This document shows positions 8,857-18,015 of a stretch of DNA of 64,000 bases, piece by piece (the stretch's first letter is position 1; each line of letters opens with the position of its first letter). The DNA is from Methylomonas sp. LL1 (GTDB lineage Bacteria; Pseudomonadota; Gammaproteobacteria; Methylococcales; Methylomonadaceae): positions 2,914,001 to 2,978,000 of the forward strand of contig NZ_CP064653.1 in the NCBI RefSeq assembly GCF_015711015.1. Reading direction: 5' to 3'. The position numbers were made by a program, and so were the translations under genes. A model generated the notes under the pieces. It had not been told where the DNA came from, did no database searches, and saw only the letters and a list, made by a program, of their open reading frames with translations.

Positions 8857-9816
8857 CTATGGCCGTAACAGGATTTTTCTAACACCGGCTTGAGCCGCAT
8901 GCTCAACAGCGGCAAGTCCGTCTTTCAACGAATAAACAGCGTTTATCATCGTTTCCACCGGTACGGTTTTTTGCCGCAAAATCGTCAAAGCCTCGGCAAA
9001 TGGTCCGCAACGGGAACCCAAAATAGTAACCTCGCGAACAACCACTTGGGCTAAGTCGATGGGCTTGGTCGCGGTAAAGGTGCTCTTCAGAACCAGAAAG
9101 CCTCGCGGCTTAACGATACGCAAGGCTTGTTCAAAGCCAGAAGCCTGACCGCTGGCATCCACCACGCAGTCATACGGCGCATCCGGAACACCATCAATCA
9201 AGGCCGTCTCAAGCTTCCATTGTTCAGGTAAATCCAGCGATGTTTCCGACCGCCCCAGAACCACGACCCGATAGCCGGCCAAAACCAAAACCTTGGCAAT
9301 CAAAAGCCCCAGACGCCCTGGGCCGACCACCGCCACGCGGTTAACCGGTAAATCTTGCAATTGCCTGACCACCCGCATCGCGGCCGCCAAGGGTTCGGCA
9401 AACACTGCCGCCCGATCCGAAACGGAATCCGGAACCGCATACAAATTGGCAACCGGAAGGGAAAAGTAATCGGCAAAGACGCCGTTTTTTGCCCTAATCC
9501 CCAACACCTTGCGATTGCGGCAATGCTCCGGCCCGTCATGACGGCAAGTCTCGCAATGATTGCAGCCGATATTAATGGAGCCAACCACCCGCCGGCCGAG
9601 CCAAGGCTGATGTTCCGGGTTGGCAACGGACTCGACCACGCCGACGAATTCATGCCCGATCACACCGGAAAATCCGGCATAACCCTTGAGCAACTCCAAA
9701 TCCGTCGCGCAAATTCCGGCCAAACCCAGCCTGATCAAGGCCTCGTCGGTGGCCAATACCGGTTCGGGCACATCCTGGCGATAGCTTAATTGGCCGTCTA
9801 ATACTAAGGCTTGCAT
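8857..9816 (-). CDS. Zinc-dependent alcohol dehydrogenase, MDR family
   Basis: A 319-residue medium-chain dehydrogenase/reductase. The catalytic zinc ligands are visible as Cys36 with Asp39 (GICATDLE) and His55-Glu56 (GHEF). The structural zinc cysteines are at about 85, 88, 91 and 99 (CNHCETCRHDGPEHC). The Rossmann motif VVGPGRLG lies near residue 165. The chain is somewhat shorter than the usual 340-350 residues. The substrate cannot be read from the sequence; relatives act on alcohols, sugars or threonine. Its ATG at 9816 is divergent from the adenylate-forming ligase gene, and the two share a 144-bp promoter region. A metabolic link between them is possible but unproven. Confidence 0.88.
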   Translation of the reverse strand: MQALVLDGQLSYRQDVPEPVLATDEALIRLGLAGICATDLELLKGYAGFSGVIGHEFVGVVESVANPEHQPWLGRRVVGSINIGCNHCETCRHDGPEHCRNRKVLGIRAKNGVFADYFSLPVANLYAVPDSVSDRAAVFAEPLAAAMRVVRQLQDLPVNRVAVVGPGRLGLLIAKVLVLAGYRVVVLGRSETSLDLPEQWKLETALIDGVPDAPYDCVVDASGQASGFEQALRIVKPRGFLVLKSTFTATKPIDLAQVVVREVTILGSRCGPFAEALTILRQKTVPVETMINAVYSLKDGLAAVEHAAQAGVRKILLRP

Positions 9817-9960
9817 GATCGGTGATGGAGTAAATGTTTAAAATTAGCTAGGCCAGCGGCTTGTCGAAGCAGGCCGAAACGATGCAGAATGCATCTTCCC
9901 CGTTCGTTTTGTCTACATAAAATAGTTACATCCTTACGCCATATTGTCAGGAAGAATGCC

Positions 9961-11469
9961 ATGTCCAACGCGCTTGTTGTTCCACCGTCCACAGCCATTT
10001 TCGAGCATTTTACCGCCACGCCGTTGGACACTGTGTTAGCGGAGCACCGGGCCATCGACCCGAAACTCAAGTATCTTTCCTTGTTTCAGCGCTGCGCCGA
10101 GGAAGTGCCCGCCTATCGCCGTTTTCTGCAATCACGCCGGATTAATCCGGCCGAAATTACCAGTTATCAAGCCTTTCAACAATTACCGTTGATGGGGAAA
10201 GCCGATTACATGCAGGCTTATCCGCTGCCGGAACGTTGCTTCGGCGGCAGCCTGAGCGGGGCCGACAGAGTGGCGGTATCGTCCGGCTCCACCGGCCAAC
10301 CGACCTTCTGGCCTCGCTCCGCCGGCTATGAACTGGATGTTGCGCTACGCTTCGAACAAGTATTCCGCGATAGTTTTCTAGCCCATCAACGCAACACCCT
10401 GGCCATAGTCTGCTTTGCACTGGGAAACTGGGTGGGCGGTTTATTCACCACTTCCTGCTGCTGGCATCTGGCCCGCAAGGGTTATCCGCTGATGGTGGCG
10501 ACACCGGGTAACAACAAGGCCGAAATCTTCCGCGTCGTGCGCGAATTGGCGCCGCATTTCGAACAAACGGTGCTATTGGGCTATCCGCCGTTCATTAAAG
10601 ACGTGATCGATGCCGGTAGTGCCGAAGGCATAAGCTGGGCCGATTATAAGCTCAAGCTGGTGTTTGCCGGCGAGGTATTTAGCGAGGAATGGCGCGGCCT
10701 GATCGGGCAGCGTATAGGCTCAACAGCACCCTGTTTCGACTCGGCATCGTTATATGGCACGGCGGACGGCGGAGTATTGGGCAATGAAACTCCATTCAGC
10801 ATCGCGATTCGGCGCTGGTTGGCGAACCACCCCGATGCCGCCCGCGACCTGTTCGGCGAATCTCGGTTGCCGACACTGGTGCAATACGATCCCATCAGCC
10901 GCTTCTTCGAAATGCATGAAGACACTCTGGTCGTATCCGGCGAGAACACGGTTCCCCTGCTGCGCTATCACATCGCCGACAAGGGCGGCCTGATCAGCTT
11001 CGATCAAATGTGGGATTTCCTCGGACGTTATGGCGTGAAGTCTGCCTGCGATCTGGGATTAAAGGATGATTTCAGGCTGCGTGATTTGCCGTTTGTCTAT
11101 GTCTTTGGCCGGGCCGATTTCACCGTATCCTATTATGGCGCCAATATTTACCCGGAAAACGTCGCGGTCGGTCTGGAACAACCGGACGTCAGCGCCTGGG
11201 TCACAGGTAAATTCGTGCTGGAAACCCAAGAAAACGAAGACGGCGACAAATATTTGCAAATTGCCGTGGAACTGGCGCCCGGCGTCGCGGCCGATGACGT
11301 CAGGAAGCCAGTGATAGCCACTTCCATTCGATCTCAGTTGCTGCGTTTGAATAGCGAATTTGCCAACTACACACCCGTAGAGCGGCAAACGCCCCTGATT
11401 ACTCTGCATAATTTTGCCAGCCCGGATTATTTCCCGGCCGGTGTCAAACACCGTTATACCCGTAAATGA
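9961..11469 (+). CDS. Adenylate-forming ligase, phenylacetate-CoA ligase-like
   Basis: A 502-residue member of the ANL superfamily, nearest to PaaK-like and coenzyme F390 synthetase-like proteins. The ATP-binding loop is VSSGSTGQPTF (about residues 100-110 of this start), followed later by the YGTADGG motif, LLRYHIADKG with the conserved Arg/Asp, and FGRADFTVSYYGANIYPENV at the hinge to the small C-terminal domain. It would activate a carboxylic acid as its adenylate and probably transfer it to a thiol; the acid is unknown. I start at the ATG at 9961 because AGGAAG precedes it at proper spacing; an upstream in-frame ATG at 9889 gives a non-conserved tail. It precedes prsT in the same direction, 111 bp apart. 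Confidence 0.8.
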   Translation: MSNALVVPPSTAIFEHFTATPLDTVLAEHRAIDPKLKYLSLFQRCAEEVPAYRRFLQSRRINPAEITSYQAFQQLPLMGKADYMQAYPLPERCFGGSLSGADRVAVSSGSTGQPTFWPRSAGYELDVALRFEQVFRDSFLAHQRNTLAIVCFALGNWVGGLFTTSCCWHLARKGYPLMVATPGNNKAEIFRVVRELAPHFEQTVLLGYPPFIKDVIDAGSAEGISWADYKLKLVFAGEVFSEEWRGLIGQRIGSTAPCFDSASLYGTADGGVLGNETPFSIAIRRWLANHPDAARDLFGESRLPTLVQYDPISRFFEMHEDTLVVSGENTVPLLRYHIADKGGLISFDQMWDFLGRYGVKSACDLGLKDDFRLRDLPFVYVFGRADFTVSYYGANIYPENVAVGLEQPDVSAWVTGKFVLETQENEDGDKYLQIAVELAPGVAADDVRKPVIATSIRSQLLRLNSEFANYTPVERQTPLITLHNFASPDYFPAGVKHRYTRK

Positions 11470-11580
11470 TCCCCCCTCCTTCCAACGCCAAGTAATTGGT
11501 AGCGCTCGGTCTGCCGCAACTATGTTTGTAATCGCTTTACCGTTATCCTATTGGCCCATACCCATACCCTTGTAGTCGAC

Positions 11581-14406
11581 ATGAAATCAAAATTAACACA
11601 CAAAAAATCGCCGGCATTGCCAGCAAGCCTACTTTTGGCGCTAAATCTTCTGTGTTCGTTCAACCAGGGCGTGGCCGACGACAATCTGGCGGGAAACTAT
11701 TACGAGGAAGCCTTGGCCGCCTATAGAAAACACGATAACGCCGACGCCATCATCCATCTGAAAAACGCCATTCAGCAAAATCAAAACTTCGTTGCAGCCC
11801 ATATTTTGTTGGGCGAAATTTATCTGCAACAAAAATCGCTGTCCGAAGCGGAAGTCCAACTGGGCCTAGCCAATCAGATGGGCGCCGACAAATCTCTGAC
11901 CATAAAATCCCTGGCCCAGCTTTATCTATACCAGATCAAATACGAGCAACTACTGAAAGATATCGATCCCGGCCAATATGACCGCCAACTACAACCTGAA
12001 TTGTATATCTTTCGGGGCCATGCTTATCTGCAACTAAACCAAGTCGACGAAGCACTCAATGCATACGAGATGGCCGCGAAGATCGACCCAGGCAGAGTCG
12101 ATGCGCTTATCGGCCGGGCCAATGCTTTATTGAGACGCAGCGACTTGGCCGGCGCCGACCAAGCCGCCGACCAAGCGCTGCAAATGCAGCCCGACAATGC
12201 CGGCACCTGGTATGTCAAAGGCTCAATTAAGCATACACAAGCGCAACTGGAAGAGGCGATTAAAGACTACGACAAGGCACTAGAGTTAATGCCGGATCAT
12301 CAAGATGCCCGCATCTCCAGAGCCGGCTTATTGATGGACTTGCATCGAAACGAACAAGCCATGCAAGACCTTGAATATTTGCGGCAAAATTATCCGTTCG
12401 ATCCCAAGGCGGCTTATCTGCACGCGGTTTTATTGGGGCGCATCGGTCAACAGGAAGCCTCGATCAAGGAACTGGAAGCCGCGGCCGACATCATCGTTTC
12501 GGTTAAACCCGAATATTTGACCCAACACAGTCAAACCCTGATGCTGTCCGGCTTGATCAACTACAGCCTGAAACGCTTCGATCCGGCCGCCGAATACCTA
12601 CGCCTTTACATTAAAAAATATCCTGAACAAACCGGCCCCTACAAATTGCTGGCTTCGATCTTGTTATCGAAAAACGAACCCGAGCAAGTAATCTCTTTGC
12701 TCAGGCCGCTCATGAGCAGTAATCCGCATGACCGCCGCTTAATGTTTTTGCTCGGAACCGCCTATATGAACGCCGGCAAGCATGACCAGGCCAACACCCT
12801 ATTGGAAAAGGCCTCGGTGCAGGAAACGGGCGGGGAAAATATTCAAACCGAAATCGGCCTAACCCGCCTTTCAATGGGACAAGAACAACTCGCTATTCAG
12901 GAACTGGAATCCGCGATCCAAGCCAATCCGGGAAATAGCCAAGCCGGCATTCCGCTGGTGGCCATTTATGTCAACAACGGCGAAGCCAAAAAAGCTTTGC
13001 GGGTCGCCGAAGGCTTGTATAACAAGGCGTCGAAAAATCTTACACTTTTAAACTTGCTCGGCACGGCTCAAGTCGCCACTCAAGATCTGAAACAAGCCCG
13101 GCGTAGTTTCGAAAAAGCCGTCGAGCTTGATCCGGCCTTTATCACGGCCCATATCAACCTGAGCAAACTGGATGTTGCCGAGAAAAAAATCGATTCGGCC
13201 CAACAACGCCTACAAAAGCTCAATCAACAGTTCCCGGAAAATATTGCCGTACTGCTCGAACTATCAACTGTGGAGCAGGCCAAGGGCGATAACGGCGCCG
13301 CCACTCGATGGCTGGAAAAAGCCCGTGGCATCGATCAAAAATCGATGCAGGTTTTACTGGCCCAAATCGAACTCAAGCTAAAAATGGGCCAGGCAATCGA
13401 TGCGCTCAACATAGCTCAAGCCGCCGAATTAATCGACAAATACGACCCGCAACTAATGGAAGCCCTGGCACGTTGCTATTTGGCTACAGACAGCCGGGGT
13501 AAAGCGCTCGATGTGTATCGGCGCATGGCCGAGCAAGCCCGATTGAATGTCAAAAAACTTTACAGGGTGGCCGGTTACCAAATGGCCGTGCAAGATTATT
13601 CGGAAGCCATCAACACATTGAAAAAAGCGGTGCTGACCGACGGAAAGCATATCCCATCCCAAATCGCACTGACGGAACTGGAGCTGAACTACGGAAAACC
13701 AGTTTTTGCCATGAGCCGCGCCAATAATCTACTGAAAGACTATCCGAAAAGCGCATTTCCACATCAATTGCTGGGCGATATTGCCGTACATGAGAAAAAC
13801 GCCAGCTTGGCGGCTAGTCATTACCAAAATGCTTTTGACCTGGAACCGAATACACAGCTATTAATGAAACTGTATCAAAGCCTTAAGCAAACCGAGCAAC
13901 ACGACAAGGCCTTTGAATTACTGCAACAATGGGTCAAAAAACACCCCAAGGACAGCGTGCCGCTAGCCGCATTGGCCGAGGAGCAACTACAAAAAGGTAA
14001 AATTGCCGAAGCGCAGAAGTATTATGAGTTTTTACTCTCGCAATATCCCAACGAACCGCTGTTTTTGAACAACTTGGCCTATATCTACTTCAACAACGGT
14101 AACGGCAAGGCACTGGCTTATGCCGAAAAAGCTCAGAAACTGGCACCGGATCAGGCATCCGGCAACGATACACTGGGCTGGATTCTGGTCAACAACGGCA
14201 AAGCCGAGGAAGGCCTACATTATCTACGCAACGCCCACTCCAGAATGTCCCAGAATCCGGAAATCCGCTATCACATCGCCGTCGCGTTGGATCAACTGCA
14301 ACGCAAGGAAGAAGCCAGACAGGAATTGGAACAAGCCTTAAAACTGAATATCCCGTTTACAGGAATTGAACAAGCCAGAGCGTTGCTGGAAAAGCTGAGA
14401 AATTAA
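11581..14406 (+). CDS. prsT: PEP-CTERM system TPR-repeat protein PrsT
   Basis: A 941-residue exported protein made almost wholly of tetratricopeptide repeats, about twenty of them. It matches PrsT of exosortase (XrtA)/PEP-CTERM systems in length and in its N-terminal block YYEEALAAYRKHDNADAIIH followed by LLGEIYLQ. PrsT is thought to be a periplasmic or envelope scaffold for exopolysaccharide production and PEP-CTERM sorting. A signal peptide covers about residues 1-32 (MKSKLTHKK, then a hydrophobic stretch, cleavage near GVADD). A cysteine follows NLL and does not make a good lipobox. I start at the ATG at 11581; the frame is open from a TTG at 11551, which would add ten unlikely residues. 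A PEP-CTERM substrate gene follows. Confidence 0.88.
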   Translation: MKSKLTHKKSPALPASLLLALNLLCSFNQGVADDNLAGNYYEEALAAYRKHDNADAIIHLKNAIQQNQNFVAAHILLGEIYLQQKSLSEAEVQLGLANQMGADKSLTIKSLAQLYLYQIKYEQLLKDIDPGQYDRQLQPELYIFRGHAYLQLNQVDEALNAYEMAAKIDPGRVDALIGRANALLRRSDLAGADQAADQALQMQPDNAGTWYVKGSIKHTQAQLEEAIKDYDKALELMPDHQDARISRAGLLMDLHRNEQAMQDLEYLRQNYPFDPKAAYLHAVLLGRIGQQEASIKELEAAADIIVSVKPEYLTQHSQTLMLSGLINYSLKRFDPAAEYLRLYIKKYPEQTGPYKLLASILLSKNEPEQVISLLRPLMSSNPHDRRLMFLLGTAYMNAGKHDQANTLLEKASVQETGGENIQTEIGLTRLSMGQEQLAIQELESAIQANPGNSQAGIPLVAIYVNNGEAKKALRVAEGLYNKASKNLTLLNLLGTAQVATQDLKQARRSFEKAVELDPAFITAHINLSKLDVAEKKIDSAQQRLQKLNQQFPENIAVLLELSTVEQAKGDNGAATRWLEKARGIDQKSMQVLLAQIELKLKMGQAIDALNIAQAAELIDKYDPQLMEALARCYLATDSRGKALDVYRRMAEQARLNVKKLYRVAGYQMAVQDYSEAINTLKKAVLTDGKHIPSQIALTELELNYGKPVFAMSRANNLLKDYPKSAFPHQLLGDIAVHEKNASLAASHYQNAFDLEPNTQLLMKLYQSLKQTEQHDKAFELLQQWVKKHPKDSVPLAALAEEQLQKGKIAEAQKYYEFLLSQYPNEPLFLNNLAYIYFNNGNGKALAYAEKAQKLAPDQASGNDTLGWILVNNGKAEEGLHYLRNAHSRMSQNPEIRYHIAVALDQLQRKEEARQELEQALKLNIPFTGIEQARALLEKLRN

Positions 14407-14510
14407 TGTAATGCGAGACTGTCGGATTATTTTACAAAGTGAACAATTGAGAACTTTTATATAGACAAAAGATTAACGCAACATTAACAATCCGAACAAC
14501 TAATGATAAC

Positions 14511-14526
14511 AGGCATAAGAAATGCT
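14511..14526 (+). promoter_or_regulatory. Weak sigma-54-like site before PEP-CTERM gene
   Basis: AGGCATAAGAAATGCT keeps the sigma-54 core GG-N10-GC but deviates from TGGCAC-N5-TTGC at three positions. It lies about 150 nt before the start of the PEP-CTERM gene. The better copy of the same signal before the second PEP-CTERM gene (55619) is the reason for listing it. Confidence 0.3.
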
Positions 14527-14673
14527 TTTAGAATTCCAATCCGTGTTGATGTAAGCTTAGGACTGCAATTAAGTAATCGCTCTGCACTTCCGTACAATGG
14601 CGATTTATTGTCAGACTGCGAAAATACGGTCAGTTATTAATGACTTACCCTGAAATTCTAAGAGGGACTCTTC

Positions 14674-15507
14674 ATGTTTAAATTTTACATGTTATTACCA
14701 GCATTAGTGCTAGCCCCCTTGCCGGCGCAAGCAACACTTAACTGGAGTTTCACAACAGCATCTCAAACCAATTATGGAACCCAAGGAACCTTTCAAGGCT
14801 CTCCCGGTTCAGGCTCAGTGATCGTAAAAGCTTATTCAACCACTGACGATGCTACCAATCCCGATAGATTTGAAACCGGCACACTGGGGTCTTGGAGCGG
14901 CGGCATAGGCGTAACCAGCCTCGAAGACGGAGACTTTGGCAGCGCACCTAATCACGCCTTTGACAACGACGGCAATTCAACTGACGAGAAGCCCGCGGGT
15001 GATGTCGATGCGGCGGTATTTGCCTTTAACCAGAGCATAACCTTAACATCTCTATCGATCGGCTGGAAATACACCGATGCCGACATTTCAGTACTGGCTT
15101 ATACCGGTCAAAATGGCAGCATGACTACCCCTGATAACATTACTGGCAAATCGATTACCGACCTACTAAGCAGCGGCTGGCAATTTATCGGTCACTATAT
15201 GGACTTAAACACAACAGCCAACCCAAGCATTTCACCTTCTGCGCTGATCAATCCGACAAACGTATCGTCCAGCTATTGGTTAGTCAGTGCTTACACTAGC
15301 TGCGCTTCATCTTGTAATTCCTACGACGGTAATTTCGGTAATGATTACTTCAAAATCTCCGGCTTGACCGGCAAAACAGCCCCTCCCCCACCTAGCGGCA
15401 GTGTCCCAGAACCCTCCAGCCTAATACTATTGACTGGCGGCCTACTAGGCTGGCGGATAACTCGCAAAAACCAACTTGTCGAGTCTGATTGCAAAATCAG
15501 CGCTTAA
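14674..15507 (+). CDS. PEP-CTERM surface protein (XDP1-like)
   Basis: A 277-residue exported protein. The N-terminal signal peptide ends near PAQATLNW. The C-terminal sorting signal is VPEPSSLILLTGGLLGW followed by the basic RITRKNQ. Exosortase would cleave at the PEP and hand the protein to the surface or matrix. The middle is Thr/Ser/Gly/Asp-rich, with SLSIGWKYTDADISVLAYTG and NDYFKISGL blocks like those I associate with the exosortase-dependent protein XDP1; that name is tentative. A tail of about 12 residues follows the basic cluster, longer than usual, and includes a cysteine. AGAGGGA precedes the ATG. A strong terminator lies 20 bp downstream. Confidence 0.88.
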   Translation: MFKFYMLLPALVLAPLPAQATLNWSFTTASQTNYGTQGTFQGSPGSGSVIVKAYSTTDDATNPDRFETGTLGSWSGGIGVTSLEDGDFGSAPNHAFDNDGNSTDEKPAGDVDAAVFAFNQSITLTSLSIGWKYTDADISVLAYTGQNGSMTTPDNITGKSITDLLSSGWQFIGHYMDLNTTANPSISPSALINPTNVSSSYWLVSAYTSCASSCNSYDGNFGNDYFKISGLTGKTAPPPPSGSVPEPSSLILLTGGLLGWRITRKNQLVESDCKISA

Positions 15508-15526
15508 TTCGGTTCTGTCCAAATCC

Positions 15527-15564
15527 AAAACCGCCTACCCGGAAAACCGGAAGGCGGTTTTTTT
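15527..15564 (+). terminator. Rho-independent terminator, probably bidirectional
   Basis: AAAACCGCCT pairs with AGGCGGTTTT (10 bp); the loop can itself fold as CCGG-AAAA-CCGG. Seven T follow the right arm and A-rich sequence precedes the left arm, so it can end both the PEP-CTERM gene and the convergent DUF2721 gene. Confidence 0.9.
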
Positions 15565-15622
15565 ATCCCTACACCTTACAAAAACCTCATCCATCACTCG
15601 CCCAATAGAACAAGACGACGAA

Positions 15623-16048
15623 TCATGGGCTATCCACCACCTTGGTCGCCAACGCAATTTCGCGAAGAAAGCACAATAATCCGCATATCAATGCCAGCAT
15701 CGCAGCGATAAACAATAAGGACACCACACTGGATAAATCGACACCCAGCTGCACGGCCACAAACAGCGAGGCTATCGACAGACAAACACATAACGCGGAC
15801 AGCGTGCACAAACTGATGGCACGCCGAATCCAGCGCGTCCGCTTCGACAAAGTCCGAATTTCCTCATGACTGCTTGTCCGCATCCGTTCCGCCGTCATTT
15901 CGTTCAAGCGCCTACCGCGATCAATCGCACGCCCCAAACGACTGGTAAGTACCCCCAGAATGGAACCAATGCCGGTCAATAGAAACACTGGCGCCACGGC
16001 CTGTTGTATCGCCAGTGAAACGGTTGGAATATCGGTGATAGGAGTCAT
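15623..16048 (-). CDS. DUF2721 membrane protein
   Basis: A 141-residue inner-membrane protein with three hydrophobic segments at about residues 14-35, 77-98 and 104-127. The block APVFLLTGIGSILGVLTSRLGRAIDRGR is the conserved start of the DUF2721 family, whose function is unknown. A basic cytoplasmic loop (RMRTSSHEEIRTLSKRTRWIRR) follows. It stands alone between a convergent PEP-CTERM gene and the upstream lipoprotein gene, 216 bp away. No regulatory signal is recognised. Confidence 0.85.
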   Translation of the reverse strand: MTPITDIPTVSLAIQQAVAPVFLLTGIGSILGVLTSRLGRAIDRGRRLNEMTAERMRTSSHEEIRTLSKRTRWIRRAISLCTLSALCVCLSIASLFVAVQLGVDLSSVVSLLFIAAMLALICGLLCFLREIALATKVVDSP

Positions 16049-16264
16049 GATCAGATGAGTTTACGGGGATATGGCTATCATTACGGTATCGATACCGCGC
16101 GGAGTATTTTAAGCCAAGCATGCCAGGATTTTTGACTACCCCAGGTCTTTTAGCTCGCCAACCTGCGCGCCGAAAATTATCTGGGAATCAGAGACTTGCG
16201 GGATAACTCCATCAACCCGATAAGCGGTTTTTATTCCCAAGAAGCGGAGCCCACAAATACAGGA

Positions 16265-16612
16265 TTATTTTTTGATGCGCTTCAGCTTGATGGAAACCAA
16301 GCCACCGCCCTGAATCAGAGTATCGTTATCTTCGATCTTCCATGCTTCTTCGGTATCATCGTCCTTTTTAAAAACCAGATATTTCTGGCTACCCGACTCA
16401 CGGACAAAAATATCCTTGAAGTCGGTGCGGATGCCGTCCGCATCAATGTAATCGGGGCCTATGAACAGAGTTCTGCCGCCCGCCACTTGGGCAAAAGCGT
16501 TCAAAATTTCAACGGATGAACCAACCTGTTCATTGTATTCACCCTCGAAGCCATGCCCGCAACCGGCCAAAACCAGCGCAAGCCCCAATAACCACGTTTT
16601 TTTCAGTTTCAT
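16265..16612 (-). CDS. Small hypothetical lipoprotein
   Basis: A 115-residue predicted lipoprotein: basic MKLKKTW, a hydrophobic stretch, then the lipobox LAGC with the lipidated Cys near residue 18. The mature part is beta-rich and charged (KYLVFKKDDDTEEAWKIEDNDTLIQGG) and belongs to no family I recognise. I choose the ATG at 16612 because AAAGGAG lies 9 nt upstream and a signal peptide follows at once; a longer frame from 16660 adds sixteen residues ahead of it. Probably monocistronic. Confidence 0.75.
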   Translation of the reverse strand: MKLKKTWLLGLALVLAGCGHGFEGEYNEQVGSSVEILNAFAQVAGGRTLFIGPDYIDADGIRTDFKDIFVRESGSQKYLVFKKDDDTEEAWKIEDNDTLIQGGGLVSIKLKRIKK

Positions 16613-16834
16613 AGCCACTCCTTTATTTGGGATTCTCGTCAATTCCGGCTGGAAGCGCAATGCCTAATCGATTGCGCGGATGCCGACAAGTAGAAAACGG
16701 TGCGCAAAATACCCGAGACAGCAAACACATATCTGCGCACATTTCCCTTTACGGCCTCGGTATGCGGCTTGGAAGCTTTAATTTCCAGCCTGGAGAGATT
16801 GGGAGCCAGTATAAATATGCGTGACTCACAATGT

Positions 16835-17047
16835 TCAGGCCGCTAAAAAGGCTTTTACCACTTGTTTGACATAATCGCGAACCGGCGTGCCACGGTTTTG
16901 AAACTCGTTGAACATCCGATGAATATCGACCGGATTCAAGTAAACATAGGCGCCGCAACCGGTGCGGGCAATAAATTCACCGCTCAATGCATCCAAAAAT
17001 GCGGCGTGAACGATTTGATTTTCATGTCTATGATTTGAGGTTTTCAT
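16835..17047 (-). CDS. Hypothetical 70-residue protein
   Basis: A small soluble protein of unknown family, starting MKTSNHRHENQIV and ending in an amphipathic helix VRDYVKQVVKAFLAA. The ATG at 17047 is preceded by GAGGAG, a strong ribosome-binding site, which is the main reason to believe it; the frame extends to 17098 without a comparable site. The composition is not membrane-like. It borders the REP-rich region. I see no partner gene, so a toxin-antitoxin role cannot be argued. Confidence 0.5.
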   Translation of the reverse strand: MKTSNHRHENQIVHAAFLDALSGEFIARTGCGAYVYLNPVDIHRMFNEFQNRGTPVRDYVKQVVKAFLAA

Positions 17048-17185
17048 GGCGGCTCTCCTCGTTCCATGTTCTATATGCTTTCGAACATGATCAAGCAAGC
17101 GGCATGCATAAGTTGTTTTTCTATTTTAATTCATACAGTTACCCCCTAAAAGCAGTTGGGCGATATTTTTTTGACGGGGAGTTGT

Positions 17186-17209
17186 GAGTTGTCGCCATGG
17201 CGACAACTC
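17186..17209. repeat. 24-bp perfect palindrome
   Basis: GAGTTGTCGCCA followed directly by its reverse complement TGGCGACAACTC. It can form a 12-bp hairpin or be a symmetric protein site. A T-rich tract (ATTTTTTTGACGGGG) lies 10 bp upstream. Function unknown. Confidence 0.7.
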
Positions 17210-17275
17210 TGTAAAGCCGGTTCTCGCACCGGCGGGCTAGTAACTTGTCTTCGTTGGCCAAAACACGATGCATCC

Positions 17276-17531
17276 CTGCATCGCCCCTGTCGAGCTAAAC
17301 CGTGCAAAAGCTCCGGTGCTCGGTGCGGCATAACGGGAGAAAAACCATCGCAAATTCAAAAACATTCTAAAAACGTAGGTCCGATTAGCGAAGCGTAATC
17401 GGACGGATGTTTAGTATTCCAAACAGTTCGATAAACACCACCCCACAATATTTCCTCTCCGAAATTTCGGAAATAGAGATTCTATTAATTCAATTCATTC
17501 GTCCGATTACGCTTCGCTAATCGGACCTACG
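17276..17531 (+). repeat. 256-bp direct repeat, copy 1
   Basis: Matches 17536-17791 at 251 of 256 bases with a constant offset of 260; the last 191 bases are identical. The first 65 bp (from CTGCATCGCCCC) also recur as a diverged third copy at 17922-17993. Confidence 0.92.
17375..17530. repeat. REP pair (BIME), family A copy 1
   Basis: A 30-bp REP at 17375-17404 begins with GTAG and folds as TCCGATTA / TAATCGGA around GCGAAGCG. Its exact reverse complement sits at 17501-17530. GTAG plus a hairpin is the signature of REPs mobilised by RAYT (REP-associated tyrosine) transposases. No such transposase gene is in the window. Confidence 0.8.
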
Positions 17532-17535
17532 CGAG

Positions 17536-17791
17536 CTGCATCGCCCCTGTCGGGCTAAACCGTTCAAAGACTCCGGTGCTCGGTGCGGCATTACGGGAGA
17601 AAAACCATCGCAAATTCAAAAACATTCTAAAAACGTAGGTCCGATTAGCGAAGCGTAATCGGACGGATGTTTAGTATTCCAAACAGTTCGATAAACACCA
17701 CCCCACAATATTTCCTCTCCGAAATTTCGGAAATAGAGATTCTATTAATTCAATTCATTCGTCCGATTACGCTTCGCTAATCGGACCTACG
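17536..17791 (+). repeat. 256-bp direct repeat, copy 2
   Basis: Second tandem copy of the unit at 17276-17531. Differences are confined to the first 65 bases, so the duplication is recent or homogenised. Confidence 0.92.
17635..17790. repeat. REP pair (BIME), family A copy 2
   Basis: Identical to 17375-17530: REP at 17635-17664 and inverted REP at 17761-17790, separated by 96 bp containing the palindrome CCGAAATTTCGG. Confidence 0.8.
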
Positions 17792-17864
17792 CGGCTATAT
17801 TAACGGATTGAAATGAGCGGGGTAGATGGGGTTTATGGATCGCTTACGTCGAGACTTTGAATTA

Positions 17865-17885
17865 GGTATGCGATGCATACCCTAC
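17865..17885 (-). repeat. Single REP, family B
   Basis: Read on the minus strand this is GTAG followed by the hairpin GGTATGC-ATC-GCATACC. It belongs with the pair at 18016-18093. Confidence 0.6.
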
Positions 17886-17921
17886 ATGACTTCCCGGCCC
17901 CGTCGTCAACGCGATACATCC

Positions 17922-17993
17922 CTGCATCGCCCCTGCCGGGCTGAACCGTTCAAAAGCTCCGGTGCTCAGCGCGACATACGGGAGAAAACCATC
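17922..17993 (+). repeat. Partial third copy of the direct repeat
   Basis: A diverged copy of the first part of the 256-bp unit (CTGCATCGCCCCTG through GGGAGAAAACCATC), without the REP pair of family A. The core CAAAAGCTCCGGTGCTC also recurs inverted at 19770-19790. Confidence 0.7.
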
Positions 17994-18015
17994 CCGAAAT
18001 TCGTGGTGAATCGAT

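Noticed and set aside
17276..17993. Possible CRISPR array
   Set aside because: Only two to three copies, with a unit of 256 bp and no short repeat-spacer pattern; the structure is explained by tandem duplication of REP pairs.
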